Below, piece after piece: positions 1-7,676 of a stretch of DNA of 64,000 nucleotides; position 1 is the stretch's first letter, and the number at the start of each line of letters is the position of its first letter. Under the pieces are notes generated by a model. It had not been told where the DNA came from. It made no database searches and was given only the letters and a program-made list of their open reading frames with translations. A program made the translations under genes and the position numbers. Source of the stretch: Polynucleobacter sp. (lineage in GTDB: Bacteria; Pseudomonadota; Gammaproteobacteria; Burkholderiales; Burkholderiaceae_D); the NCBI GenBank assembly GCA_021737945.1, contig JAIPCX010000013.1, forward strand, positions 27,567 to 91,566. Direction: 5' to 3'.

Positions 1-436
1 TTCGTTTTAAAAATAGGCTAATTTTTTCAGAATCGACTTCTTTGGCATCTAATACTGAGGGTGATGTATCAGCCGTCTGACTTCTCGTTTCCTCAATAAT
101 TTCCAAAATTTCATGAGTTAACTGTGGTGCATGCTCAGCGTTAAATTTTAGTTCTCTAAACAGCTTCGTCATGATGACGATAATTTCAGAGAACTGTCGC
201 TCAGGTAGTTGTATATCGTATGAGGAAGTTGGGGTTGCCGGCTTTCTGTATTCAAAGGTAGTCTTTGGAATTAAATACGGCCAATAGCGATTCAAATCTT
301 GAATGATTGTTGGTTTTTTCGCGAGCAGAAAGAAATGTTTGACCAAGTCATTTTGGCTAACATTCTCATAGAACTGATCAAGGAATTGGTCAAATTCTTT
401 GGTACCTAAGTAGGACTGTAACAAGATCGAAATCAT
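1..436 (-). CDS. Globin-like/YbjN-like protein, 3' end outside window
   Basis: About 145 N-terminal residues are visible, beginning MISILLQSYLGTKEF; the rest lies beyond the window edge. By eye about 70% of residues match the first 145 residues of the gene at 4398-5201, without gaps. The region has the helix pattern of a truncated haemoglobin domain (FDQFLDQFYENV, then EHAPQLTHEILEIIEETRSQ), but where the haem-binding proximal histidine should be it has a serine (TPTSSYDIQ). The domain is therefore probably not a normal haem binder. It was too truncated to be listed by simple ORF calling. A C-terminal YbjN-like domain is expected by analogy but not seen. Function unknown. Confidence 0.75.
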   Translation of the reverse strand, partial: MISILLQSYLGTKEFDQFLDQFYENVSQNDLVKHFFLLAKKPTIIQDLNRYWPYLIPKTTFEYRKPATPTSSYDIQLPERQFSEIIVIMTKLFRELKFNAEHAPQLTHEILEIIEETRSQTADTSPSVLDAKEVDSEKISLFLKR

Positions 437-855
437 GCTGGTTTAATACCCTAGAACTAAGTGAATTTGCGCTTTCATGCGGACTTGGCTGACTGACTTA
501 TCAAACCACTTAAGTTTGAAGAGCAGAGGCTATTCGCAGTCTGAAACTAACTTGATATACATTCCATGAACTAGATCAAGAACCAATCGGGAATGTAAGT
601 ATGAAAGTTATCTTTAAGGCAAATTTTATTGAAAACCATATCATTATATAAAAAAATAAAAACTGAGTAGCTGGACCGCGTCGTGTGAGGTGGTTAAATA
701 GATTCAACGCTAGCTGGATTGCGTTACATAGACTGGGGATGCTGGCCAGGGATAGCACCCATAGAATGACTTCAATTGGATAAACATGTTTTTACATAAC
801 GAGTTAATTTTGAAGTTTATCTTTTGATCAGTAAGGCAAAAATATCGAGGCTCAT
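437..855. other. Intergenic region without recognised gene
   Basis: This 419-base AT-rich stretch separates the minus-strand globin-like gene from the plus-strand lipoprotein gene, so it should hold both promoters. A minus-strand open frame at 576-758 has no convincing ribosome binding site or family resemblance and I do not call it. I see no repeat, tRNA or strong terminator here. Confidence 0.5.
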
Positions 856-1041
856 GTGCTGCATATGAACTATTTATTTGTAATTTTTTTTATTGCCGGG
901 TGTGGATTGGTTACTGAGCGTTCTATCTACGAAGGCGTGCGGTCTGTTAACAAGGCCAAGTCGACTGAGATTGAACCCAATTCCAAACAGCTCCCTCCGT
1001 ATGATCAATACGAAAAAGAGAGAAAAGAAATGCATCGGTAA
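856..1041 (+). CDS. Small lipoprotein, hypothetical
   Basis: A 61-residue protein with a short hydrophobic signal ending in a lipobox (FFIAGC, Cys16 from the GTG start), so it is probably lipid-modified and anchored in the cell envelope. The mature part is short and polar and ends YDQYEKERKEMHR. The GTG start at 856 has GAGG five bases upstream; the ATG at 865 (residue 4) is the alternative but would leave only 12 signal residues. Similar tiny lipoproteins with a tail around YDQYEKER occur in Betaproteobacteria as far as I recall, without known function. It stands alone ahead of the RidA gene. Confidence 0.6.
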   Translation: MLHMNYLFVIFFIAGCGLVTERSIYEGVRSVNKAKSTEIEPNSKQLPPYDQYEKERKEMHR

Positions 1042-1177
1042 AGCCAATTTTTTCGGAGTTGTAGATGACGTGCAGTTGGTTAATCATAAATATCTGATTG
1101 TCGATTTTCCTAAGAAAAAGCTATTTCAATTTCGTCATGCTGATTTAAATAGTCAACCCAAAATTTGAGGTATAAAA

Positions 1178-1558
1178 ATGAACAGAGCAATCAATGTGGG
1201 TGTTGCGGAGAAATTAGGAAAGTATAGTGATGCTATTCAAACCAATTCGGGCGCGCGTTGGTTATACACATCAGGCACGCCAGGCTTGAATGAGGACGGT
1301 AGCTTGCCTGAAGATTTTGAGTCGCAGGCCCAACTGGCCTGGAAAAGTATTATCGCTATGCTGCATGCAGCGGATATGGATGTTGAAAACATCGTCAAGA
1401 TTAATCAGTCCATGCTGAGAAGAGAAGATCTACCGGCTTATCGAAAAATCCGAGATGAACATTTGGGGCTTGCTCGTCCCGCTTGCATGCTTAGTTTTAT
1501 TAGTGAACTGGTGATGCCAGGCATGCTGATTGAATTGGAAATCGTGGCGGCGAAGTAA
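1178..1558 (+). CDS. RidA family (YjgF/YER057c/UK114) protein
   Basis: A 126-residue single-domain protein with the full Rid fold. RidA enzymes hydrolyse reactive enamine/imine intermediates released by PLP enzymes such as threonine dehydratase, protecting PLP enzymes from damage. Arg100 in the motif LARPAC lines up with the catalytic Arg105 of E. coli RidA, and Glu119 in LIELEIV with Glu120, so deaminase activity is plausible. GAGG lies seven bases before the ATG. The gene is not next to its usual partners and sits among accessory genes. It could be one of the other Rid subfamilies (Rid1-7) rather than RidA proper; the subfamily cannot be fixed by eye. Confidence 0.85.
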   Translation: MNRAINVGVAEKLGKYSDAIQTNSGARWLYTSGTPGLNEDGSLPEDFESQAQLAWKSIIAMLHAADMDVENIVKINQSMLRREDLPAYRKIRDEHLGLARPACMLSFISELVMPGMLIELEIVAAK

Positions 1559-1724
1559 GTTGTGCTACCCGTTTTTTGGGCGGGCTGACCATAGTTAAAT
1601 TAACTAGCCCATCGTGTGCTAAGGCTAGCTAAGTGTAGGTTTTTGAATTCCAAACCTAAACGGTTGCCAAGCTTTGGGACGCGATATACAGTCCGGCATT
1701 ATAGAAATAATGCCTTCTTAAATA

Positions 1725-2078
1725 ATGTCTACGATACCCGCGTGTCCCAGCTGCACAAAAGAAAATACCTATCAGGATGGCGACCTCTATATCTGCGCTG
1801 ACTGTTTCCACGAATGGTCAGTTAACGGTAGCGCAATCGGTGAACTAGGGGAGATGGGTGTTGGGATTGTTCGCGATGTGAATGGCAATCCGTTGGCGGA
1901 TGGTGATTCCGTGATTCTGATTAAAGACCTAAAGGTAAAAGGTTCCTCGACGGTACTTAAAAAAGGAACCAAGGTTAAAAGTATACGGTTAGGTAATGCG
2001 TCAGATGGCCATGAGGTTGATTGCCGAATGGAGGTGGGTAATTTCATGCTCAAGGCAGAATTTTTGAAAAAAGCATAA
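1725..2078 (+). CDS. yjdM: PhnA/YjdM family zinc-ribbon protein
   Basis: A 117-residue protein close to the usual length (about 111) of the PhnA family. The N-terminus has a zinc ribbon with two Cys pairs (CPSC at residues 7-10 and CADC at 24-27), followed by the conserved domain with DGDSVILIKDLKVKGSS. The family was named after the alkylphosphonate operon of E. coli but is not a phosphonoacetate hydrolase; its role is unclear and no phn genes lie nearby. The ATG has no strong ribosome binding site. Family identity is secure, function is not. Confidence 0.9.
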   Translation: MSTIPACPSCTKENTYQDGDLYICADCFHEWSVNGSAIGELGEMGVGIVRDVNGNPLADGDSVILIKDLKVKGSSTVLKKGTKVKSIRLGNASDGHEVDCRMEVGNFMLKAEFLKKA

Positions 2079-2204
2079 CGACTCCAATAGCCGTGTTTTC
2101 TGGAAGAGAATTTTTTTGTATTTTGATGCCAAGTTAGGTTATAAATAGCGTTTGTGTAATGGGTAGATAAAACTACCAATTTGATCATTATAATATTAGC
2201 AATA

Positions 2205-2741
2205 ATGAATCAAGCTACCGTCCTCCACATTGAGCATCTGGTCAATCACTACCTTACCCACCACTTGGGCGAGGAAAGAGTCTTTTTTCATTGCAAGGTC
2301 AACATTGAACGCATTCGCGATGATCATGTCCTCGGTGACATTGTTTATCACGACAAGTCTATTGAGGGTGCTGATTACTATCCGCATACCAACATAAACA
2401 AAGTTATCTATGAAAATAATGCGGACCTAAAATATCTACCGCTGCGCTCTGATGAAGAAAAATCATCAGACATAGATGCCCTAAATATTTCTAAGCGTTC
2501 GTCTCGCGAGCTTTCTATTGAAAGTGATGAGCTTGGCGAATGGGAATTCGAGTGTTTTCTGACTCAAATAAACAAAGAGGAGTGCGGGCAATTTTTGGTT
2601 GAGGCTTACGGAAAAAAAGAGAGTATTGCTTTTATAACGTACCCTAAAAAATTGCATTACTTTTTAGAAGATGCGTTCGATAAGTATGTTTTGTTTGAAA
2701 GGTTGCTCGACAAGACTATGCAGAAGTATGGTTTTTTATAG
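2205..2741 (+). CDS. Hypothetical protein
   Basis: A 178-residue protein of unknown family. I chose the ATG at 2205 (MNQATVLHIEHL) over an upstream TTG at 2181, which would add only a run of isoleucines. No signal peptide, membrane helix or recognisable domain is seen. The sequence is acidic and moderately hydrophilic, has a polar serine-rich middle (around SDIDALNISKRSSRELS), and ends in a helix-like segment (EDAFDKYVLFERLL). It is AT-rich and lies just upstream of the convergent globin-family gene at 2828-4237, so it may belong to the same accessory island. I do not recognise it. Confidence 0.55.
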   Translation: MNQATVLHIEHLVNHYLTHHLGEERVFFHCKVNIERIRDDHVLGDIVYHDKSIEGADYYPHTNINKVIYENNADLKYLPLRSDEEKSSDIDALNISKRSSRELSIESDELGEWEFECFLTQINKEECGQFLVEAYGKKESIAFITYPKKLHYFLEDAFDKYVLFERLLDKTMQKYGFL

Positions 2742-2827
2742 TCCTGTCTAAGCTTATTTACTAATGATCGTCACTTCCTATCGGCGATGCGTTTTTTTAA
2801 AATCAGATTAAGCAAGCCAGCCTAAGG

Positions 2828-4237
2828 TTACAGCGCAACTTTCAGTAATATTTCTTCTGCATCGTAAGTAAAGGTATCAGAAAAAGTCTTTGAAAATTGT
2901 TGTGCAATCTTAATAAGTAAACGATTAGGAACGCCGAATTCAAAGGGTAGGCTGTAACTGGCGACATACAGTGGCGCGTCATCCATATCCGAGTAAAAAT
3001 TCAAAATCGGGGCGTACTGCTTTGCCTCGTTCAATAAATATCCCATTTCTTCTGGCGTGACACTTTCTTTTACCGCGGCCTTTGCGATCAGGGTCAATGT
3101 TTGGTTTTCTGAATCAATCTGGGTAAAAAATGGAAAGGGATAGGGGCCGCCTTTAAATGGTGAGGATACATAGATCAGATCGGGACTCTTAATGATCGTA
3201 TCTAATTTCCCTTTTTGATAGACCTTGGATAAAGCTTCTACGGATACATCAACTGATTTTAAAACGCCAATCTTGTTGTCATTGCATTGAGTACGAGTCT
3301 CTTCAATGATTTCCATGATGTGCGTAATTAGGCGAGGCGTATCATGCTCAGGTAGTCCGGCATTAAGTAATATCTTGCGCAAGATATCAATCACCTCGTT
3401 GAAGACTACGGCGCCCACTTGAATACTCAAATCTGAGCTTTGGAAAAATCCACCTAAATAAGAATGATCTGCTTTTCTCAGGACATAGCTAGCGAAATGC
3501 TCTTGGTCAGCAATTATTTTTTCAGGCGTGACATTTAAAAAGTAATGCCTGAGTTCGGGTTCTTCATTTACTTGGCTATAGAGATCGCGCACGATCATTT
3601 TAATTCGTGGAAGACCGCCGAAAATTGGTTTAAAAGTTGCTTTTTGTTGTTGCTTGAAATCAGTCGATGTCGAGTTAGTTTGAGCCTGCACAGGCGTTGA
3701 CGCCGCTGGTTCAGCCGTCGGAATGCTGTTTGCTTTTTCGGTAGAATTTTCTGTGTGAGTACTTGGGGATGGTTTAGCTAACGCCCCAATTGTGGGGATC
3801 TGCTTGGCAACAGCTGGTGATGGCGATTTGTTCGCCACAGGTGCGGGTTGAGTTTGTACTTGCGGTAGTGATTGTTTAGTACGGTCGACAATCTCATCTC
3901 GTATTTCCAGTACAACGCCCATAATCAATTTAATGTCATCAATCGTCACGCCACCAGTTTTAAGCGTGTTAACCAATAACCGACCAATCTCATCGAATTC
4001 GGCGTCGCTGATATTTAAAGGATGATGAGCATCTGCAAGTTCCCTACCTGTATATGTTTTTGCTGGTTTGCCTAGGACGACAGATAAAAATTGTACTTGA
4101 TGGTCAATCAATTTTTCCATGTCCAATTTATTGAAATAATGACCCACTTTGGGGTTTACTCGTGCCTGCTTATAAAATTCGCGGACGAGAATTTTCATTG
4201 TTGGCGTTCCGCCATATTTGTCGTACAGGGTGGGCAT
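2828..4237 (-). CDS. Double-globin protein with YbjN-like C-terminus
   Basis: A 469-residue three-part protein. Residues 1-118 form a group-1-type truncated haemoglobin: DKYGG start, B10 Tyr22 (EFYKQ), YTGREL, proximal His71 (DAHHPLNISDAEF). Residues 120-200 are a Pro/Ala/Ser/Thr/Gln-rich linker. Residues 203-320 align with the first domain at a constant offset of 198 residues (Tyr22 to Tyr220), but His71 is replaced by Asp269, so this second globin should not bind haem normally. Residues 325-469 alternate beta-like and helical segments (FFTQIDSENQTLTLIAK, then LPFEFGVPNRLL) in the manner of YbjN/type III chaperone-like proteins; that call is inference. No signal peptide. A sensor or scaffold role is possible; function unknown. 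Confidence 0.85.
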   Translation of the reverse strand: MPTLYDKYGGTPTMKILVREFYKQARVNPKVGHYFNKLDMEKLIDHQVQFLSVVLGKPAKTYTGRELADAHHPLNISDAEFDEIGRLLVNTLKTGGVTIDDIKLIMGVVLEIRDEIVDRTKQSLPQVQTQPAPVANKSPSPAVAKQIPTIGALAKPSPSTHTENSTEKANSIPTAEPAASTPVQAQTNSTSTDFKQQQKATFKPIFGGLPRIKMIVRDLYSQVNEEPELRHYFLNVTPEKIIADQEHFASYVLRKADHSYLGGFFQSSDLSIQVGAVVFNEVIDILRKILLNAGLPEHDTPRLITHIMEIIEETRTQCNDNKIGVLKSVDVSVEALSKVYQKGKLDTIIKSPDLIYVSSPFKGGPYPFPFFTQIDSENQTLTLIAKAAVKESVTPEEMGYLLNEAKQYAPILNFYSDMDDAPLYVASYSLPFEFGVPNRLLIKIAQQFSKTFSDTFTYDAEEILLKVAL

Positions 4238-4397
4238 AATTTTCTAATCGCAAAAAAATAATGTGACGGGCTTTGGCAAATTATGAATGTGAGCCAACCC
4301 TCAGTCAGAGGTTGATCACTCTACAGAGGAAATGTGACATGTTAATTTTTCGTTTTGCTTGAACAGTGACTTTTACATTTTTATAATGTGTCGCAAA

Positions 4398-5201
4398 TCA
4401 GGTTTTTTTCTTTAATATCGATTCTTTGTCAAAACTGTAGACGGCTGCTAAGTCCAGACAGAAGCGCTGTAAACAACGTGTAAAAAGTCGCATCGGGATG
4501 CCGTTGTTAAACGGCAGAGTATGACTTGCATACAAATGTTGCGGCCCAGAGTCACGTACAAGTCGCAGTTTGACGATGCTTTCTTTATCGGCCTGTTTTT
4601 CTATGATTTCAGTTAATTGATCATCGAAGGCTTGGTCTTTAATGAATATTTTTCCGTAGATCAGTATTTCCTTTTCTTCGTGATCAAGTCGTATCCACGA
4701 TTCATGCTCTAGCCCTTTGCTGGTTTTTAATGCTTTGGATGGCATGACTTCAGACTGAATCTTGTTTCGCCTCAGATAAAGGTGAAGAATATCCGAATCG
4801 ATATCTTTTCCCTCAAGCGTCGATGATGCTGTATCAGCTGTCTGGCTTCGTGTTTCTTCAATGAGTTCTAGGATTTCATGAATCAACTGAGGAGCATGTT
4901 CTGAGCTGAATTTCATTTCGCGAAACAACTTTGTCATCAAAATGACTATTTCGGAGAATTGACTTTCAGGCAGCTGGATTTCGTACGATGAAGTTGGCGT
5001 CGCAGGTTTTCTATATTCGAGAGTTGATTTGGGTAGCAAGTACGGCCAATATCTTTTCAAGTCTTGGACCACTGCGGGTTTTTTAGCCACGATAAAAAAA
5101 TGTTTAATTAGATCGTGCTGAGTGACTGAGTCATAGAATTGATCTAGGAAGTCATCAAACTGTGGGGTGCCAAGGTATTTTTCTAACAAGATTTGCGCCA
5201 T
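4398..5201 (-). CDS. His-less globin-like protein with YbjN-like C-terminus
   Basis: A 267-residue paralogue of the neighbours at 1-436 and 2828-4237. I start it at ATG 5201 because AGGAAGAG lies just upstream and because MAQILLEKYLGT aligns with the start of the partial copy at 436; the longer frame to 5240 has no such support. Residues 1-120 follow the truncated globin pattern, keeping Tyr23 (QFYDSV), but Ser72 stands where the proximal His would be. Residues 135-267 resemble the C-terminal domain of the double-globin protein (LYASHTLPFNNGIPMRLF versus LYVASYSLPFEFGVPNRLL). It lies 160 bases upstream of that gene on the same strand, so co-transcription is possible. Function unknown. Confidence 0.8.
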   Translation of the reverse strand: MAQILLEKYLGTPQFDDFLDQFYDSVTQHDLIKHFFIVAKKPAVVQDLKRYWPYLLPKSTLEYRKPATPTSSYEIQLPESQFSEIVILMTKLFREMKFSSEHAPQLIHEILELIEETRSQTADTASSTLEGKDIDSDILHLYLRRNKIQSEVMPSKALKTSKGLEHESWIRLDHEEKEILIYGKIFIKDQAFDDQLTEIIEKQADKESIVKLRLVRDSGPQHLYASHTLPFNNGIPMRLFTRCLQRFCLDLAAVYSFDKESILKKKT

Positions 5202-5607
5202 TTTTGTGTCTCTTCCTGTGCCAGATACGGTGTTTGGCAAATGATGTTTAGCGTCAGAAAAATGGCGTATACCGCCAGTCTTCTGCTATAGCTCACCGCT
5301 TTAGTTTTATTGTTTTGGTTCGGTGGAATGTGGATTGAGAAACCGAATACCTTTGGAATTATCGTATACCAGTTTGCAATTTATATTCAAGGATGAAATG
5401 AGTTAACTGAATAAGCACTTTAGTGGGGTTGCCTATTAGTTAATTTAATTTCGTGTCGTCAGCTAATTGATGGTTATCTCACGTTTTTGTTAAGCATTGT
5501 TAGCTAATGCATACCCTTGAACGTGCTTTTTTCCTACGCCGCGCAAATAATTTTCGTGAGTAGACTTTGTGGAGGATTGAAGCGTAGGCGGCGGGAGATT
5601 TGTCTTA
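5202..5607. other. Intergenic region without recognised gene
   Basis: About 400 AT-rich bases between the globin-family gene and flaG. The left end must carry the promoter and Shine-Dalgarno (AGGAAGAG, read on the minus strand) of the gene starting at 5201. Complementary GC-rich pieces (CTACGC near 5533 and GCGTAG near 5582) could form a hairpin, but no U-tract follows in the direction of flaG. The plus-strand open frame at 5517-5720 runs into flaG antisense and is not called. Confidence 0.5.
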
Positions 5608-5982
5608 CTAAGCTTGAGCGTTATAGAGCACACCTTTTAGATTTTCAATCGAGTGCGCAACGCGTAAAACCGCTTCAGCTGGAATTTGGCGGACTAGCTC
5701 ACCGGTATTTTTATCAGTAACGGCAACTACGGGAGTGTTAATCGTTCTATCCATTTCAAACCAAAGATCACGATTGGTTGATTTCATTTGTTGGTTTAAC
5801 TCATCCACCACAGCTTGAAATGCCTGAGTCATTTTTTCTGCCGAGTTTGGCGGAATGGGTCCAACAGGTATGGGCTCCGGTGTGCGGTTAGGCGATGGAG
5901 TAATTACCTTAGCTGCAGGGAGCTGCACTCCCATGGCGGGGGCAAGGGTTGCGCTGGCATTAGTAGCAGTGTGAATAATCAT
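5608..5982 (-). CDS. flaG: FlaG family flagellar protein
   Basis: A 124-residue protein from the ATG at 5982; a GTG at 6000 would add six residues. The C-terminal half carries the FlaG signature: LWFEMDRTINTPVVAVTDK, then TGELVRQIPAEAVLRVA. The N-terminal half is Ala/Pro-rich and low in complexity, as usual for this family. FlaG proteins influence flagellar filament length in polar flagellates, by a mechanism that is not settled. It is normally next to fliC and fliD; here no flagellin, FliD or FliS gene is in sight, so this is an orphan copy. Possible flagellar-sigma promoter elements lie upstream. Confidence 0.85.
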   Translation of the reverse strand: MIIHTATNASATLAPAMGVQLPAAKVITPSPNRTPEPIPVGPIPPNSAEKMTQAFQAVVDELNQQMKSTNRDLWFEMDRTINTPVVAVTDKNTGELVRQIPAEAVLRVAHSIENLKGVLYNAQA

Positions 5983-6008
5983 TATGGCAAGTGCTGACAC
6001 ATGAATTC

Positions 6009-6035
6009 AGATAGGCATATCATAGGCCAACTTTA
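6009..6035 (-). promoter_or_regulatory. Possible sigma-28 (FliA) promoter of flaG
   Basis: Read on the minus strand, TAAAGTTG is followed after 11 bases by GCCTATCT. The FliA consensus is TAAAGTTT, 11 bases, GCCGATAA, so the match is 7/8 and 5/8 with exact spacing. It lies 27 bases upstream of the ATG at 5982, which would argue against the GTG start at 6000. A second -10-like sequence, ACCGATAA, is at 6080-6087 on the same strand but lacks a well-spaced -35. Confidence 0.3.
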
Positions 6036-6119
6036 CCGTTAGCGCTAAGATGCGTCCATAGTGTGCGCCATGGACTTGCTTATCGGTGCGGGTACAAATA
6101 AAACTGTGTTGAGATCGAT

Positions 6120-6566
6120 ATGGAAAAGCGAGATTTTAAAATTTTAATAAGAAAAAAGTTATTCAGTACTCGATGGCGATTGCTTGCAGTAACGTTGTTT
6201 CTTTTGCCAGCCAGTCAAGTTTATGCCGCCTGGGAGTTGGTGACTAAAAGTGCGCGCGGTGACACGTATTATCTTGACTCAACCGTTCAAACTAAAGGGA
6301 TCATTTCTCAGGTCTGGGGCTTAGTCGATTTATCGGAGCCCGTTGAGGGCAGTAACTCGGTTAAGCGTCTGTATCAAATCGACTGCGTCAAGGGCAAGCT
6401 TAGAGTTAATCAGCGTTTGGCTTTTGCCGACAAGGGAGGGCAGGGTGCATTGACCTCGTCTGAAAAAACTCCAGGGCAGTGGGTATACCCTGATCCCGAA
6501 TCAATCAATGAACAATTAGTTTTGAAAATTTGTTTCGATAAAAAACCTGCTAATCCAAAACAGTAA
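6120..6566 (+). CDS. Periplasmic surface-adhesin protein E-like protein
   Basis: A 148-residue exported protein. A basic N-terminus and hydrophobic segment (LLAVTLFLLPASQVYA) form a signal peptide with cleavage predicted after VYA, about residue 36. The mature part follows the small beta-rich family named after Haemophilus surface-adhesin protein E: it begins AWELV, has GDTYYLDSTVQ, a tryptophan in SQVWGLVDL, and two cysteines (YQIDC and LKICF) likely to form a disulfide. In most bacteria this family is of unknown role despite the name. No partner gene is evident. The family assignment rests on the pattern of conserved residues. Confidence 0.65.
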   Translation: MEKRDFKILIRKKLFSTRWRLLAVTLFLLPASQVYAAWELVTKSARGDTYYLDSTVQTKGIISQVWGLVDLSEPVEGSNSVKRLYQIDCVKGKLRVNQRLAFADKGGQGALTSSEKTPGQWVYPDPESINEQLVLKICFDKKPANPKQ

Positions 6567-6593
6567 GCTTCGCGATAGCAGCGCAGAGCGGTA

Positions 6594-6875
6594 TCAACCT
6601 CTGTCTAATTCAGACACAGTAGAATCAATGAGGGAATGAATTTTGTCATTTCCCATGCCTAATTTTTTAGCGTAAATCCGCATTTTTATTTTTAGCATTT
6701 CAACTTCATTTCCGAATCCACTGTAGTCAGCGGTCTCAATCGAGTTGATATGTCTTTCGCTCACTCCAATACGGAGGGCAGCATCACTGAGTGTCCAGCC
6801 TTTGATCTGCCTAGCATTTTCCAGCAGCATTCCTAATTCAAAGCCTGAGAAAAATCCTGAGTCCGAGAGTTTCAT
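6594..6875 (-). CDS. Helix-turn-helix protein, RodZ/HTH_25-like
   Basis: A 93-residue protein that is almost entirely a helix-turn-helix domain. The pattern LGMLLENARQIKGWTLSDAA, then IGVSERHINSIETADYSGF, is like the N-terminal domain of RodZ (HTH_25): it starts with a LG..L...R...G motif and has an aromatic residue after the recognition helix. There is no transmembrane segment, unlike full RodZ. It is divergent from, and paralogous to, the gene at 7115-7411: the segment RIYAKKLGM here matches KLYAKKINM there in an almost gap-free alignment. Probably a small DNA-binding or protein-binding regulator; target unknown. Confidence 0.65.
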   Translation of the reverse strand: MKLSDSGFFSGFELGMLLENARQIKGWTLSDAALRIGVSERHINSIETADYSGFGNEVEMLKIKMRIYAKKLGMGNDKIHSLIDSTVSELDRG

Positions 6876-7114
6876 TACGCGGCGTGTACTTAGCTATTTA
6901 GTATCGTTGACCAGTCATGGTCGATCGGGGTTTTAAACAGATGATTTTGGTATTGTAATTTTTAGGCTAATGCGCGCTTTGAGAATATCGTGTAATTACT
7001 AAAATGGCACGATACTTTCTTAGGAATTTGCGCTATTGCCCCTTAGGTCATATGGACAATGCCCTAAAATTATGCAACAGTTTGCTCAGGAGTAGACAAT
7101 CACAAGAACACATC

Positions 7115-7411
7115 ATGCTTGGGGAAATTCTTAAACAACGGCGGGAAGAGCTTGGACTGGGAGTTCAGGATATTGCTCGCATGACGGGAATGCCGCCTAA
7201 GCAGGTTGTTGCTCTTGAGGCGGGTCACGCGGCCTACTTTGCTGGCGGTAAGCTGGAAGTTGATCGTTTGATCAAGCTCTACGCCAAAAAAATAAATATG
7301 AATGTAGATCCATCATTTTCAGCCCATTCAGCCGCGGATCAAAAACCGGGTGATAAGCGTTCTGCAGAGGCAATGATTCCAGCCTTCTTAATGGTCGCCT
7401 CGCCAAAGTAA
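7115..7411 (+). CDS. Helix-turn-helix protein, RodZ/HTH_25-like
   Basis: From the ATG at 7115 this is a 98-residue protein beginning MLGEILKQRREELGLGVQDI, with the recognition region MPPKQVVALEAGHAAYF and the helix RLIKLYAKKINM. It is a paralogue of the divergent gene at 6594-6875. The open frame extends upstream to 7004, and an ATG at 7052 with AGGT before it is an alternative start, but the residues before 7115 do not fit the domain. The last 30 residues are polar and probably disordered. The shared intergenic region (6876-7114) would be the natural place for mutual regulation. Confidence 0.6.
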   Translation: MLGEILKQRREELGLGVQDIARMTGMPPKQVVALEAGHAAYFAGGKLEVDRLIKLYAKKINMNVDPSFSAHSAADQKPGDKRSAEAMIPAFLMVASPK

Positions 7412-7676
7412 CCAATGCAATCGAAGAAATGAGCATCCGCCTAGGATGTTTTTGAAGAAGAGTAAACTTTTCTCTGCTTGGTGTTTTCACATCCCCTTGT
7501 TTTTAATTTGCTAATGCTGTTTTCTCAACGCAGTTAATTGACCTTGAGTCGCAGGTCGTTTGTTTTCGTTTATTTCAATTCTTTTGAAGTTCGAATTCAT
7601 CAAATGCTCGAAACTTAGGTATTCTTATAAATTATGTAGAACAATAGTCTTTTGCTAATCACGTTATTGGTAATTT

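Noticed and set aside
576..758. 60-codon minus-strand ORF with hydrophobic stretches
   Set aside because: No ribosome binding site, no family resemblance, lies in an AT-rich promoter region; hydrophobic runs are expected from AT-rich DNA.
893..1168. 91-codon plus-strand ORF overlapping the lipoprotein gene
   Set aside because: It is a shifted frame over a better-supported lipoprotein gene; its N-terminal half mirrors that gene's codons.
1616..1801. 61-codon ORF before the PhnA gene
   Set aside because: Overlaps the PhnA zinc ribbon in another frame and has no start signal.
5517..5720. 67-codon plus-strand ORF
   Set aside because: Runs antisense into the 3' end of flaG, no ribosome binding site or domain.
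6080..6087. Second FliA-like -10 sequence ACCGATAA upstream of flaG
   Set aside because: No -35 element at the right distance; kept only as a remark.
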